DNA of 64,000 nucleotides. Origin: a virus. This document shows positions 51,185 through 60,500 of this stretch, one piece after another. Where the stretch lies: IMG/VR virus record IMGVR_UViG_3300045016_000140, positions 1 to 64,000 of that record; one strand, 5' to 3'. How positions within the stretch are numbered: position 1 is the first letter of the stretch; every line of letters begins with the position of its first letter. The notes beneath the pieces were generated by a model. That model saw only the letters and a list, made by a program, of their open reading frames with translations. It did no database searches and had not been told where the DNA came from. The position numbers and the translations under genes were made by a program.

Positions 51185-53110
51185 TTATCTAGGTGCTTTA
51201 ATGGTGTGTTTCCGGATTTTGGAGATGGGTATAGTTTGGTTTGAGGATATTAATTGTTTAGAGAACTTCGCTAATTCAGCTTCTACCGTTTCTTGTTTAT
51301 CCATTTGGAAATCCATGATGTTTGATGACAATGGCGGGAGAACATTCGGATCATTGCTTGAAATTGATAAGGCCTTTAGCTGTTCTTCTTTGGCCGGGCC
51401 AATATCGGCACTGATTCCCGGTAACATATTCATTGTTTTTGTGTTTGCCGGTATAAGCGCCATCGGGTCATTATCAGAGAAATCAGAGGCGGCCACGAAA
51501 GCCAGCCCGGCTGCTATTACGAGATCGTCGAAATTGCCCCTGCCTGGCTGTGCGCCAGTCTTATTGGTGTCATATCCAGTGGCAGTTCTTTGCCTAATAT
51601 ATAATTGTAATTGTTTCCATAGTCTATCGCTTCTAACTTTGTACCCGGCCTCTTCGTCTTCGGCTATATAAGTTATCAGTGCTTTGTTAATAGTTGGCTT
51701 TGACGCCTCGCTAGTATAGAAGCCAGTTTGTGCGCCGATTTTCTTTCGCCATAAATTCGGGTACATTAGGCTGTTTTCGATGTCTTGAATAACTCCTTCA
51801 CCGTAACTATTGCGTTCGACGCAGACGATGGCGTTGTTATAATATCTCCCGAGATAGTCAATTATATACGCTAACATTTTTAATTGTACTCTACCCATAT
51901 ATTCTGCCACTTGAGCCATTCCATCTATATCCCATATTGATATTGCCGAGTAATCGTTGTTCTTGCCGGTTGATACATCGACCCCTATTGTATATTTATG
52001 GCCTTTGTTGCCTCCCACCAATTTGCCATTCTGTAATTTTGGAGGTGTTCCTTTTATTGGTTCTTGCCATACCCATAATCCTTCGGTATCATCGATGCCT
52101 CGCATGTCTAATTCTATCTTATCGCCAGTTATTGGATGGTTATAAGTTATGGGTTGTGTTGAAGTTCTGGGGGTGTCTACCTCTTTGACGTGTTTACCAG
52201 CTGTCTTGATGGCTAGGGAGCTTAAGACCGTACCACCCGATCCTATGAATTCTCCCAATAGTTCTTGTTTGAATAGGTGGCTTTCACCTTTGGATGCTAG
52301 GGCTTTATATTCATTTTCTAGCCATGGCGACCAGTATGGCCCATATTTTTCTAGCTCTTCTTTTGCCATGCATTCTCGTATGTCATCTCTTGGGGCAATT
52401 CTAATTGTTTTCCCGGTCATTTTGTCTTTCCATGATAATATCCAATCCATATCCCACCAATTTATCTCTATTGGGCTAAATACTCCTAATCCTTCCTTGG
52501 CATTTACCCATTCCCCCCAATACCAGTTGCCAACGCCGCATGGTGTTGATATGACTATTACGCGCCCGCCGTGAGTTATTGTGCTCCAGCCGGATGCCCA
52601 TACGTGGTCCATGTCTGGGATGAATGCGGCTTCGTCTATTATATTAAGAGATGAGGCATTTGCTCTCAATGTGTTCTTGGAAGTTGTCAATGAACGTATT
52701 ATGGAGCCATTATTAAATCCAATTTCATGTTCATTTACTTTAGACAATTGCCATATATCGTGCATCCATGGCGGTAGGTAATCATATATAAACTTTATAT
52801 GCTTAGCCAGGAATTCCTTGGCGTCTAGGTCTCGCTTGGACATTATCAATATGGTCTTATCGCTGAACATCATCGCTGTCCATAGGGCATAAGCCCCGGA
52901 GAGAGTGCTAATCCCCAGCTGTCTACATTTTTTGAACAACACGAACCTATTCTGGGTGAACATGTCCAGAGAATGTTTCTGATAGCTGAATAGTTTAAAT
53001 GGCAATATCCCGGCATTTGAATGCTTAACCTTGCAGCATGACTGTATGAAATATGCCGGTGATTGCTTACATTTTGTTACAAATGCATATAGTTGTGTTT
53101 TGTCAATCAT
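51185..53110 (-). CDS. terL: Terminase large subunit (gp17-like)
   Basis: 641 aa. The ATPase domain has Walker A KKCRQLGIST (residues ~59-68), Walker B LNIIDEAAF (~155-163) and motif III VISTP. The RNase H-like nuclease domain begins at TIGVDVSTGKNNDYSAISIW (~374), followed by CVERNSYGEG and DDLVIAAGLA, giving the acidic triad. It packages DNA through the portal encoded at 58636. It lies on the minus strand, opposite to the portal, unlike T4. A GGAG site precedes the start. Confidence 0.95.
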   Translation of the reverse strand: MIDKTQLYAFVTKCKQSPAYFIQSCCKVKHSNAGILPFKLFSYQKHSLDMFTQNRFVLFKKCRQLGISTLSGAYALWTAMMFSDKTILIMSKRDLDAKEFLAKHIKFIYDYLPPWMHDIWQLSKVNEHEIGFNNGSIIRSLTTSKNTLRANASSLNIIDEAAFIPDMDHVWASGWSTITHGGRVIVISTPCGVGNWYWGEWVNAKEGLGVFSPIEINWWDMDWILSWKDKMTGKTIRIAPRDDIRECMAKEELEKYGPYWSPWLENEYKALASKGESHLFKQELLGEFIGSGGTVLSSLAIKTAGKHVKEVDTPRTSTQPITYNHPITGDKIELDMRGIDDTEGLWVWQEPIKGTPPKLQNGKLVGGNKGHKYTIGVDVSTGKNNDYSAISIWDIDGMAQVAEYMGRVQLKMLAYIIDYLGRYYNNAIVCVERNSYGEGVIQDIENSLMYPNLWRKKIGAQTGFYTSEASKPTINKALITYIAEDEEAGYKVRSDRLWKQLQLYIRQRTATGYDTNKTGAQPGRGNFDDLVIAAGLAFVAASDFSDNDPMALIPANTKTMNMLPGISADIGPAKEEQLKALSISSNDPNVLPPLSSNIMDFQMDKQETVEAELAKFSKQLISSNQTIPISKIRKHTIKAPR

Positions 53111-53119
53111 ATTTTCTCC

Positions 53120-53130
53120 GGTAAATATAT
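53120..53130 (+). promoter_or_regulatory. Candidate late-type promoter motif
   Basis: GGTAAATATAT, 15 bases before the gene at 53146, with TAGGAGG between as ribosome binding site. It lies in the divergent gap between terminase and that gene. Confidence 0.4.
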
Positions 53131-53145
53131 TTTATAGGAGGATAT

Positions 53146-53577
53146 ATGGCTGACACTACCAAGAATGAAGAATTAAAGACCATGCTGGACGAGTTGGATA
53201 AGCCGGAGACCATCTCCGATGTAGAACAACCCACTCCATTACCCACAGTATCTACCCCGCCTACATCTACAGATATAGAGGCGATGGTCAGCAATTTTAA
53301 TGACATTAAAAGTAAAATATTGAAGCAAATGGATGGCGATAGGGCCATGATTATGGAAAATATAAACTTTATAGCTGCAAAAGCGCAGGGAGATGATGCC
53401 AAGCAATGCCATATAGAGGGATTATGCTCATTATTAGCCACATTGGCTGGCACGAACGCTGATGGCGTAAAACTAATGGATTCTATGGCCAAAATGGTCT
53501 CGGCTTACAAGACGGTAGCTCCATCAATCGGTAAAGATAGCGTCAATTTGAGGGATTTGCTTAATTCTGAGATTTAG
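53146..53577 (+). CDS. Hypothetical helical protein, possible small terminase
   Basis: 143 aa. A charged, Pro/Thr-rich N-terminal ~45 residues precedes a helical core (FNDIKSKILKQMDGDRAMIM, LCSLLATLAGTNADGVKLMD). Size, helical content and place beside the large terminase (divergent) make a gp16-like small terminase conceivable. No helix-turn-helix or other diagnostic motif is seen. Strong AGGAGG site. Confidence 0.5.
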   Translation: MADTTKNEELKTMLDELDKPETISDVEQPTPLPTVSTPPTSTDIEAMVSNFNDIKSKILKQMDGDRAMIMENINFIAAKAQGDDAKQCHIEGLCSLLATLAGTNADGVKLMDSMAKMVSAYKTVAPSIGKDSVNLRDLLNSEI

Positions 53578-53626
53578 TGAATAATTATTAATTCAAATTT
53601 ATTAATAAGGAGCCAAAGGAGCAGCC

Positions 53627-54775
53627 ATGGAATTCGTGGAAGCCATTAACAACATTCTAGAGGCATTTGAATCATTTCAGCCCGACGATGTTAAGAAGTA
53701 TAAGTTAATAGAGTTAATAGGGTCGGCGGATCGTCCTGGTGTGTTGCTTGGTCCGCGTAGTGTATGGGTTTTAAAGGATAAATTATCTGATCTAAATGCA
53801 GCCGCCGCGTGGTTTAAGGCATTTGAAGATATATGGGATCCAACTCCAGGAAAGTCCTATGCCAGGTTCTGGGCGAACACTATGGCGCGCGGGTTTAGTC
53901 TTGGCCATGATCTAGCGGCCATAGCGCGCGATCCGACGGCTGCGGAAGATTGTATTGCTATTAGAGAAGCGCTGGTTAAATTCGCGTCATTATCACGTAC
54001 GGCTAGATGGCCAGCTGATAAGCGCGACATAATGATGTATATTGGACAGCCAGCACAATTAATAAGGGACGTCGCACAAATTGAAACTGCTGAAATTCCA
54101 TTGAGTAAGCGGCAGGAACGACTGGCGGCCGAGAAATCTGGCATTGAGCAAGCCAGTCAGTTTATAAACAGTGGTTTTAAGATAGTTCTTGAACATCCAA
54201 TAATCGTTGGCAAAAGCGCATCGGCTATAATTCCGCCATATAAGGCTGGCGATCGTAATAAGGAGAATACCATATATTGGATTATTGAATTATCTGAGCC
54301 CGAGGCTTTGGCGTATTGGACTAGGGCAGAGACTAGTGGTGATACCACATGGTGCACAAAACATCTATATGATGAAGTGCATGATAAAGAAAGTTTCGAG
54401 AAATATAAACAATATCTTAACTATACATACCCAGCTTGGCATCCAAAGTCTGGCCAGACACGCCGTCTTGTAGCTTTTACAGCTGGCGACGAGTCGCTTG
54501 GATATCCACTTGTTGCTGCTCATTACTTGTCTACTGGTTCAGGCCCATTGTATCTGATATGCAGGAAAAATCTCGTCAATAATCCAGATGTTGCCAGTGG
54601 GTATCGGCTGCTACTCATCGCCAATCGGGAATATAAAAGCAAGGATAATTATCAGATGCGTCGTGTGAGTTGTACGTTTGATATGGCTCTGGCTGATTGG
54701 CGTAGATCTCATGGGCCAAGCAGCATTATTGGTAGTTTGCGAGAAATGTGCCATGATTATGAAGGTAGACTATAA
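53627..54775 (+). CDS. WCT/GPLY-domain protein, intact relative of the 21799 locus
   Basis: 382 aa, function unknown. Residues ~205-310 contain TIYWIIELSEPEALAYW, DTTWCTKHL and GSGPLYLICRK, in the same order as YKILKITTPEAAAHYA, TKWCTS and RGPLYIIFKK of the frameshifted protein at 21799. The conserved Trp-Cys-Thr triplet and GPLY suggest an enzyme or binding site. It lacks the WPEAE repeats. The start is preceded by AAGGAGC. Ten bases separate it from the poly-Ser fibre gene. Confidence 0.6.
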   Translation: MEFVEAINNILEAFESFQPDDVKKYKLIELIGSADRPGVLLGPRSVWVLKDKLSDLNAAAAWFKAFEDIWDPTPGKSYARFWANTMARGFSLGHDLAAIARDPTAAEDCIAIREALVKFASLSRTARWPADKRDIMMYIGQPAQLIRDVAQIETAEIPLSKRQERLAAEKSGIEQASQFINSGFKIVLEHPIIVGKSASAIIPPYKAGDRNKENTIYWIIELSEPEALAYWTRAETSGDTTWCTKHLYDEVHDKESFEKYKQYLNYTYPAWHPKSGQTRRLVAFTAGDESLGYPLVAAHYLSTGSGPLYLICRKNLVNNPDVASGYRLLLIANREYKSKDNYQMRRVSCTFDMALADWRRSHGPSSIIGSLREMCHDYEGRL

Positions 54776-54784
54776 GGTGAGCCA

Positions 54785-57343
54785 GTGGCTAATATTTTGC
54801 TTGAGAGAAAATTGTCGGTGCAGCCCGGAGACCTTATAGTTGTTCCCGGTCTCGAGCCAACGTCGGTATTAACATCTCCTGTTCTGGATCAACAATTAGC
54901 TTTGGCAGGATTGCAGGGAAAATGTACTGTGCCGTTGGCTATGGCGTTGCAGGCTGTGCCTGGTTCTAGGGTTGAATTCTTTGAAAATACTGGTAGGTTT
55001 AATAAATTCTTTGTGTTACCGCCGGTGGATTGTGCTGGCGGGCATAGTATTGATTGGTATGGAGTGTTAAGAGATGTCGCGGTGACCGGCGTACTACCGA
55101 TTTGGGAGAGTTCATCCTCATCCTATTCCAGTTCATTCTCGTCCTCCAGTTCGTCATTATCTTCCAATTCATCCTCGTTCTCGTCTAGTTCATCCTCCAG
55201 TTCATCATCTAGTTCATCCTTTAGCTCATCCTTATCTTCCAGTTCCTCGTCATCGAGCTCCAGTAGCAAATCAAGTAGTAGTAGCAGTTCTAGTTCCAAG
55301 TCTAGTAGCTCTAGTAGTTCTAGTAGCTCTAGTAGCTCTAGTAGCTCTAGTAGCTCTAGTAGCTCTAGTAGTTCTAGTAGTCGATCCAGTGCTTCTAGCT
55401 CCAGTTCTAGCAAATCAAGCTCTAGTTCTAGTAGCTCTAGTAGCTCTAGTAGTTCTAGTAGCTCTAGTAGCTCTAGTAGTCGATCTAGTGTTTCTAGCTC
55501 CAGTTCTAGCGGTTCTAGTGTTTCTAGCTCCAGTTCTAGCAAATCAAGCTCTAGTTCCAGTAGCTCTAGTAAATCTAGTAGTTCCAGTAGTTCCAGTAGT
55601 TCCAGTAAATCTAGTTCGAGTTCAAGCAGCTTGAGTTCTAGTAGCTCTAGTAGCTCTAGTATCTCTAGTAGCTCTAGTAAATCAAGCAGTTCTAGTAGTT
55701 CTAGTAAATCAAGTTCGAGTTCAAGCTCTAAATCGAGCAGTTCCAGTAGCTCTAGCAAATCTAGCAGTTCAAGCAGTTTGAGTTCCAGTAGCTCTAGTAA
55801 ATCAAGCAGTTCCAGTAGCTCTAGCAAATCTAGCAGTTCAAGCAGCTCGAGTGCATCCGGTGGAGGTGGATGGACTGACATTTCGCCGCCCGTAGGCGCT
55901 GTGGTCATCTATGTGTCGTCAAGCCTGGGCGATGATGGTGACACTGGTGGCATCGCCGATCCTGTGGCAACGATTGCTAAGGCGCTGACATTAGTCCGTG
56001 ATGGCTACCCGGACCAGATTCTATTGAAGTGTGGGGACACATGGTCTGAGACCCTGGAAGATTGGGACCTCAGCGGGCAGGATGCCACACACAGGTTCGT
56101 GGTGGCGACCTATGGATCAGGGGATAGGCCGATCTTGGAATGTGGGACCAATGCTGCCGTGACTCGTGGGGCTAATGTTCACGACGTGGCGTTTGTCGGC
56201 CTAGATTTCTATGCAGATACACGCGATCGCACGGTGCCGGGCTACAGCAATAATGGGGCCGACGGAGGCATCTATTGGCTTGGTAGCGCAACGAGGTTGT
56301 TGTTCGAGGACTGTGTAATCAGATGGTTCAAGGGCAACGCTATACAGGGCTACCCGACTACCTCCGATGTGGTCGCGGGCATCAGCTTCCGCCGTTGCAT
56401 GTTCCTGGACATGTGGTGTTCCGATGCCCACTCGCAGGGTTTGTACATGGGTTATCCCGGTGATGGGACTAGTGGCGGTCCAACGGACATCCTCATCGAG
56501 GAATGTCTATTTGATGGCTGTGGTTGGGCGTCCGACGCGTCGTTGCGATCGGCTTTCAATCATTCAATTTATTTAAACAATGCTTGCGGTCTTGACGACG
56601 CGATTGTCCGCAAGAATATTATCCTGCGTTCGTCTAGCCATGCCATGCAAGTCCGGGCCGGTGGAAGCACGACTGACAACTTATGTGTAAGCAATGCTAT
56701 CGGCATTCAAGTCGGAATTGGCGACGATCCTAATCCCGGAGGGGTTACGGGAACCATAACGGACAATGTGATCTTGGACGGGGAGGACATTGGTGCTACC
56801 CCGTTGGCATTTGGAATCGTCGGAGGCAACATCAGCACTCTATCTGCCACTGGCAATATCATCGCTCATGATCTATCCGCCGACCCTTACGGCCGGGGGT
56901 TTGATTTGGGCGATTCAATCGGTACAGTCTCAGATAACATAGTGTATGACTGGCGCAACCCAGTGCAGCACTACGGAGTCCCGGATGACATCGAGTACAG
57001 CAGCAATGAGTTCCAGGAAGTTGCCGCTGGCGAGGCTTTGGTATGGTTGGACAGCACCCAGGGCGGTGCGACGTTCGTTGGGAATAACTACTACTCGCCG
57101 TCGCTGCAGTGGTACGTCAACGGCAGTGTTCTAGATCAGAGCGATTGGGAGTTGATCGATACTACGGGGACGTTCGTGGAGCGTGCATATGTGAATCCGG
57201 ATATAAGTCTGGCTGATGTTTTGGGTGTGGCGGATACTGCTGCCGCTGCTGCGCTGTTGCGTTCACGTGGTCGGGGTGAATGGGATACGGATCAGACCGC
57301 TGTAGCGATTAATGCGGTGATCCGGGCTGGGTTCGTATATTGA
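54785..57343 (+). CDS. Poly-serine-linked beta-helix fibre or tail spike
   Basis: 852 aa, GTG start with AAGGTGA. Three parts: an N-terminal ~108-residue domain (QPGDLIVVPGLEPTSVL), probably for virion attachment; a ~250-residue segment that is nearly all serine with scattered Lys, Leu, Phe, Arg (residues ~110-358); and a C-terminal right-handed beta-helix domain (~359-800) of the pectate-lyase-like type (GGIYWLGSATRLLFEDCVIR, DILIEECLFDGCGW, VRKNIILRSSSHAMQVR). The C-terminal DNA is richer in G+C with different codon use, implying separate origin. Likely polysaccharide-binding or -degrading receptor protein. Confidence 0.75.
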   Translation: MANILLERKLSVQPGDLIVVPGLEPTSVLTSPVLDQQLALAGLQGKCTVPLAMALQAVPGSRVEFFENTGRFNKFFVLPPVDCAGGHSIDWYGVLRDVAVTGVLPIWESSSSSYSSSFSSSSSSLSSNSSSFSSSSSSSSSSSSSFSSSLSSSSSSSSSSSKSSSSSSSSSKSSSSSSSSSSSSSSSSSSSSSSSSSSSRSSASSSSSSKSSSSSSSSSSSSSSSSSSSSSSRSSVSSSSSSGSSVSSSSSSKSSSSSSSSSKSSSSSSSSSSSKSSSSSSSLSSSSSSSSSISSSSSKSSSSSSSSKSSSSSSSKSSSSSSSSKSSSSSSLSSSSSSKSSSSSSSSKSSSSSSSSASGGGGWTDISPPVGAVVIYVSSSLGDDGDTGGIADPVATIAKALTLVRDGYPDQILLKCGDTWSETLEDWDLSGQDATHRFVVATYGSGDRPILECGTNAAVTRGANVHDVAFVGLDFYADTRDRTVPGYSNNGADGGIYWLGSATRLLFEDCVIRWFKGNAIQGYPTTSDVVAGISFRRCMFLDMWCSDAHSQGLYMGYPGDGTSGGPTDILIEECLFDGCGWASDASLRSAFNHSIYLNNACGLDDAIVRKNIILRSSSHAMQVRAGGSTTDNLCVSNAIGIQVGIGDDPNPGGVTGTITDNVILDGEDIGATPLAFGIVGGNISTLSATGNIIAHDLSADPYGRGFDLGDSIGTVSDNIVYDWRNPVQHYGVPDDIEYSSNEFQEVAAGEALVWLDSTQGGATFVGNNYYSPSLQWYVNGSVLDQSDWELIDTTGTFVERAYVNPDISLADVLGVADTAAAAALLRSRGRGEWDTDQTAVAINAVIRAGFVY
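55108..55858 (+). repeat. Serine-codon satellite encoding poly-Ser linker
   Basis: About 750 bases of serine codons. The first ~150 bases favour TCATCC/TCGTCC and AGTTCA patterns; the rest is built on the hexamer/12-mer AGTAGCTCTAGT with interspersed AAA (Lys) and CGA (Arg) codons. The antisense frame is also open but reads as a Leu/Glu repeat and is an artefact. Confidence 0.9.
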
Positions 57344-57370
57344 TCAGGCCAGTCGATGGAGTAATTCATA

Positions 57371-57496
57371 ATGCAGATTAATGTCTATGATAGTGCAACG
57401 TTGCGTGAAGCATTAATCCGCATTGTGAAGTATTTGACGAGTTTTTTGATCGTTAATCACCAACTAGCTATTAATCTTTTGCAATCTGGCAGATAG
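57371..57496 (+). CDS. Hypothetical 41-residue protein
   Basis: GGAG lies 9 bases before the ATG. The product (VYDSATLREALIRIVKYLTS, then FLIVNHQLAINLL) is a plausible amphipathic or membrane-associated helix. The last 26 bases overlap the convergent deformylase gene. Function unknown; too short for confidence. Confidence 0.4.
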   Translation: MQINVYDSATLREALIRIVKYLTSFLIVNHQLAINLLQSGR

Positions 57497-57902
57497 CTGA
57501 AAAGTGATCCATCTCATGCTGGATTATTCTGGCCTCTAGGCCTTCTGTTCGTATATTGTGTTTTATCCAGTTTTCGTCGTAATAGTTTACCGATATTGCT
57601 CTTGACCGTGAGACGCTGCCCGTCAATCCCGGGTATGATAAGCATCCTTCAATTCCGAGTACGTGTTGTGGGCTTGCCCAGACTATTTCAGGGTTAATTA
57701 TAAAATATCCGTATTTACGGTGTGTCCAGATGTATGCTACTTGTTCATTAATTCCTATTTGCGGGGCGGCTAGCCCCACGCCATTTGGCGTGCGTGCTAG
57801 GGCTTCTTTGATTCCATATATCCACGATATATCTGATTCTGGTTTGACCAGCATACTTGGTGTTTTGGGGAGTTGTGGCCCCATTAGTATTATTGGTGCC
57901 AT
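57471..57902 (-). CDS. def: Peptide deformylase
   Basis: 143 aa. All three family motifs are present: GVGLAAPQIG (residues ~42-51), EGCLSYPG (~84-91) and QHEMDH (~127-132), supplying the Cys and two His metal ligands and the catalytic Glu. It removes the formyl group from nascent proteins. Phage deformylases are often shortened, as here, and lack the C-terminal helix of bacterial enzymes. Minus strand, seven bases after the gene at 57910. Confidence 0.92.
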   Translation of the reverse strand: MAPIILMGPQLPKTPSMLVKPESDISWIYGIKEALARTPNGVGLAAPQIGINEQVAYIWTHRKYGYFIINPEIVWASPQHVLGIEGCLSYPGLTGSVSRSRAISVNYYDENWIKHNIRTEGLEARIIQHEMDHFSAICQIAKD

Positions 57903-57909
57903 GTTTGCC

Positions 57910-58572
57910 CTAATTTATTGGCTGGCCATACTTTCTTAGAAATACTTTGAGCTTGAATTTATCTGATGTACTTAAGCCTTTCCACAATACGATATTGTTG
58001 ATGAGTTTAGACATCCATGCTTTTACGATGTCGTTGGCTGACATGCTTGCTTTTTGGCGTGGCATGTTTTTAATTGTGTCTATTATGTCCATAAAGGTTT
58101 GGCTTGTGAGTCGTTGCTTGTCGAATTTAAAGAATGGTTGGATAATTTCGTCGGCATTGGCTATGTATTTTCTATGATTTGCGCCTATGCCAGCGAGCAC
58201 TACATGTATTATACCAGATAATATTACTATCGATACTAGTTCCATGCTATATAGTGATTTGTATTGTTGAAATGCGTTGTGCATATAAATGTTTTGCGCG
58301 GACAGTAATGCATTGATATCAATTGGTGGGTCTATGGTTATTTGTGAACCTATTATGATGCTCATTGGGTCTGCACCATGGAATGTATCGTTATAGTCAT
58401 CATATATGTTTCGAATCTGTGGGTCAGCAAGCTTGGCTGCGATTGCATTGATTTTATCGTTAGATAATTGTATTTCATGCGCCAAGTCAGTGCCAGTTAA
58501 TGTTATGCTATGTAGCCGATAATATGAATTTGGTGCGATAAACACATCATATTCGAAAGATAATTTGTACAT
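57910..58572 (-). CDS. Hypothetical protein
   Basis: 220 aa from the ATG at 58572; the frame stays open to 58698, but that would overlap the start of the divergent portal gene. The start chosen is directly preceded by GCAAAAATATAAT on the minus strand, matching the recurrent promoter-like motif. Not recognised; a possible single hydrophobic segment (ELVSIVILSGIIHVVLAGIG, residues ~115-135) suggests membrane association. A basic C-terminus follows. Confidence 0.6.
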   Translation of the reverse strand: MYKLSFEYDVFIAPNSYYRLHSITLTGTDLAHEIQLSNDKINAIAAKLADPQIRNIYDDYNDTFHGADPMSIIIGSQITIDPPIDINALLSAQNIYMHNAFQQYKSLYSMELVSIVILSGIIHVVLAGIGANHRKYIANADEIIQPFFKFDKQRLTSQTFMDIIDTIKNMPRQKASMSANDIVKAWMSKLINNIVLWKGLSTSDKFKLKVFLRKYGQPIN

Positions 58573-58586
58573 ATTATATTTTTGCC
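58573..58586 (-). promoter_or_regulatory. Candidate promoter motif (minus strand)
   Basis: Minus-strand GGCAAAAATATAAT abuts the ATG at 58572; a variant of YAAATATA with one extra A. Confidence 0.35.
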
Positions 58587-58621
58587 ATTGTCTAGACGGG
58601 ACAAAGATTATTGTCTTTCCA

Positions 58622-58635
58622 AGTAAATATACTAT
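58622..58635 (+). promoter_or_regulatory. Candidate late-type promoter of the portal gene
   Basis: AGTAAATATACTAT runs into the ATG at 58636. Nearly the same as the motif before 12977; no Shine-Dalgarno between. Confidence 0.5.
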
Positions 58636-60492
58636 ATGAGCTGGGCACTGTTTGATAGAATTCGTGCGTTCGCCAGGCAGGCTGGAGTATATCAGCAAGA
58701 GCGGTTACTGCAAGATCAGACGTCTCTTGAGAGAATGATTGCAAGCGGGCAGTTCTTAAATTTCTCTCAGCAACAATCGTTATTAGACCAGACGAATTTA
58801 CAGATCAATCGCCTAGAGCGGTATAAAGATTACGATCAGATGAGTGAAGTGGGTGAGATTGCTTTATGTCTCGATTTATATGCAGATGAGTCTTCGCTGG
58901 TTGATCCGGAATATAAGCATACAATCATAATCAAGGCAAAGTCTAGGATTATAAAGCGTGAGCTAGAGGATTTGTTCTTCGGCCGATTGCTTATAGACAA
59001 TAATATTCGGGCGATGGTCAGATATCTTTGTAAATACGGTGATGCCCCATTTGAGATTGTACCAAACCATAAGCGAACTGGTGTGGCTTCGCTGAAGTTT
59101 ATGAATGTTTATAACTTTACGCGCATAGAGACCAAGTTCGGCGATCTAGTGGGTTTCTTTTTCCAAGATGAGGTTATGACCGAGCCCACATTTTTACATC
59201 CATGGCAGACGATGCATATGCGGTTATTGAGTTATGAAGATATTTTTGCGCCATATGGAATGTCAATACTTGAAGGTGGCCGCAAGGCCTTTAAGCAGCT
59301 GAGGCTTATGGAAGATGCCGCATTAATTTATCGCATTACGCGCGCCCCGCAGAAGAGAGTGTTTACAATACCCATTGGCCTCATACCCACCAAAGAGGTC
59401 CCGGAGTATCTTCAGACCATTGCTCGTCAGTTTAAGAACATGAGGTTTTATGACCAGAGGACTGGCACCTTCAACGAGAGATTCTCACCATTGATTCAGG
59501 AGGATGATTACTTTTTACCGCAGCGTCCCGATGGTAGTGGTCCGAAGATTGATACATTGCCTGGCGCTGAGAACTTAGACCAGATTGCTGACATTGAATA
59601 TTTTAAGAAGAAGATGATTGCGCCAATGAAGATACCCTTCAATAGAGTTGGGATTGGCGAAGGTGGGGATGATAGCAAGTCGGTGGCCTCGCAAAATTCA
59701 GAATTTGCTAAGGCTGTACAATGGGTGCAGCGAGAGGTGGCGATGGGTTTGACTAAGGTTGCCATCTGCCATCTTGCCATGGCTGGGTTCACTGCCGAAC
59801 AGCTGAAAGAGTTTAGTGTTTTCATGACGGCCACGAATGCTATTGATGAATTATATAGGATGGAAACCTGGAATGGTCGGACTAGGGTTATGGCGGATTT
59901 AAAGGATTTGGGATGGTTCCCGCCAGAGTGGATTGTTAGTAGATTTACCGATCTTAGCCCCGACGAGATTCAGGAGTTAGAATTAGAAACTAAAGAAGGA
60001 GAAGGGGAAGAGGGAGAGGAGATGGGCAAGGGCATGCCGGGGCTTCCCCCAATAAGCGGGCTATTGGAGCCTGATAAAATGGATAAGGTCGAGGGTGATA
60101 AAGAGGGTGGGGATAATATGGATAATGAGGATGGTAAGGGTGGTGAGGGTGGTGGGGGTGATAAGAATGCGCCGAAGCTGGAGATCGCAGATAGTGTCAT
60201 ACCAGGGTATGATCATAATCTCGAGAAACGTGTGATTGTGGAGTCTAAAGGTCTAAATAAATCTGGCAAACTTAATCGCACTCGTGATGAAATATCAGAT
60301 AACATTCCGTATAAATATTTCAGCGTGAATAATGAGTTAGCTGGCTTGCCAATTGGTGAGGGTAAAGAAAGACCATCGTTAATCGACGAAAAAGTAGAAC
60401 AGGAAGTCAAGGAGGAATATAAGAGATTAATGATAAATGATGGAAATGAGGTAGTGGATGATACAATTACATCTAGCGATACTCCATCTTAA
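58636..60492 (+). CDS. Portal protein (gp20-like)
   Basis: 618 aa. RLERYKDYDQMSEVGEIALC (cut at 20), then LDLYADES, the VRYLCKYGDAPFEIVPN segment and IADIEYFKKKMIAPMKIPFN (residues ~318-337) with SVASQNSEFAKAVQWVQREV are diagnostic of T4-type portals. The C-terminal ~110 residues are acidic and Gly-rich (MDNEDGKGGEGGGGDKN). It forms the dodecameric vertex that docks terminase. Probably leaderless or with a very short leader, given the abutting promoter motif. Confidence 0.95.
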   Translation: MSWALFDRIRAFARQAGVYQQERLLQDQTSLERMIASGQFLNFSQQQSLLDQTNLQINRLERYKDYDQMSEVGEIALCLDLYADESSLVDPEYKHTIIIKAKSRIIKRELEDLFFGRLLIDNNIRAMVRYLCKYGDAPFEIVPNHKRTGVASLKFMNVYNFTRIETKFGDLVGFFFQDEVMTEPTFLHPWQTMHMRLLSYEDIFAPYGMSILEGGRKAFKQLRLMEDAALIYRITRAPQKRVFTIPIGLIPTKEVPEYLQTIARQFKNMRFYDQRTGTFNERFSPLIQEDDYFLPQRPDGSGPKIDTLPGAENLDQIADIEYFKKKMIAPMKIPFNRVGIGEGGDDSKSVASQNSEFAKAVQWVQREVAMGLTKVAICHLAMAGFTAEQLKEFSVFMTATNAIDELYRMETWNGRTRVMADLKDLGWFPPEWIVSRFTDLSPDEIQELELETKEGEGEEGEEMGKGMPGLPPISGLLEPDKMDKVEGDKEGGDNMDNEDGKGGEGGGGDKNAPKLEIADSVIPGYDHNLEKRVIVESKGLNKSGKLNRTRDEISDNIPYKYFSVNNELAGLPIGEGKERPSLIDEKVEQEVKEEYKRLMINDGNEVVDDTITSSDTPS

Positions 60493-60500
60493 CGATCTAC

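Noticed and set aside
55123-55908. Long minus-strand frame made of Leu/Glu repeats
   Set aside because: It is the antisense of serine codons in the poly-Ser linker; AGT/AGC/TCT repeats cannot produce stops on that strand in this frame.
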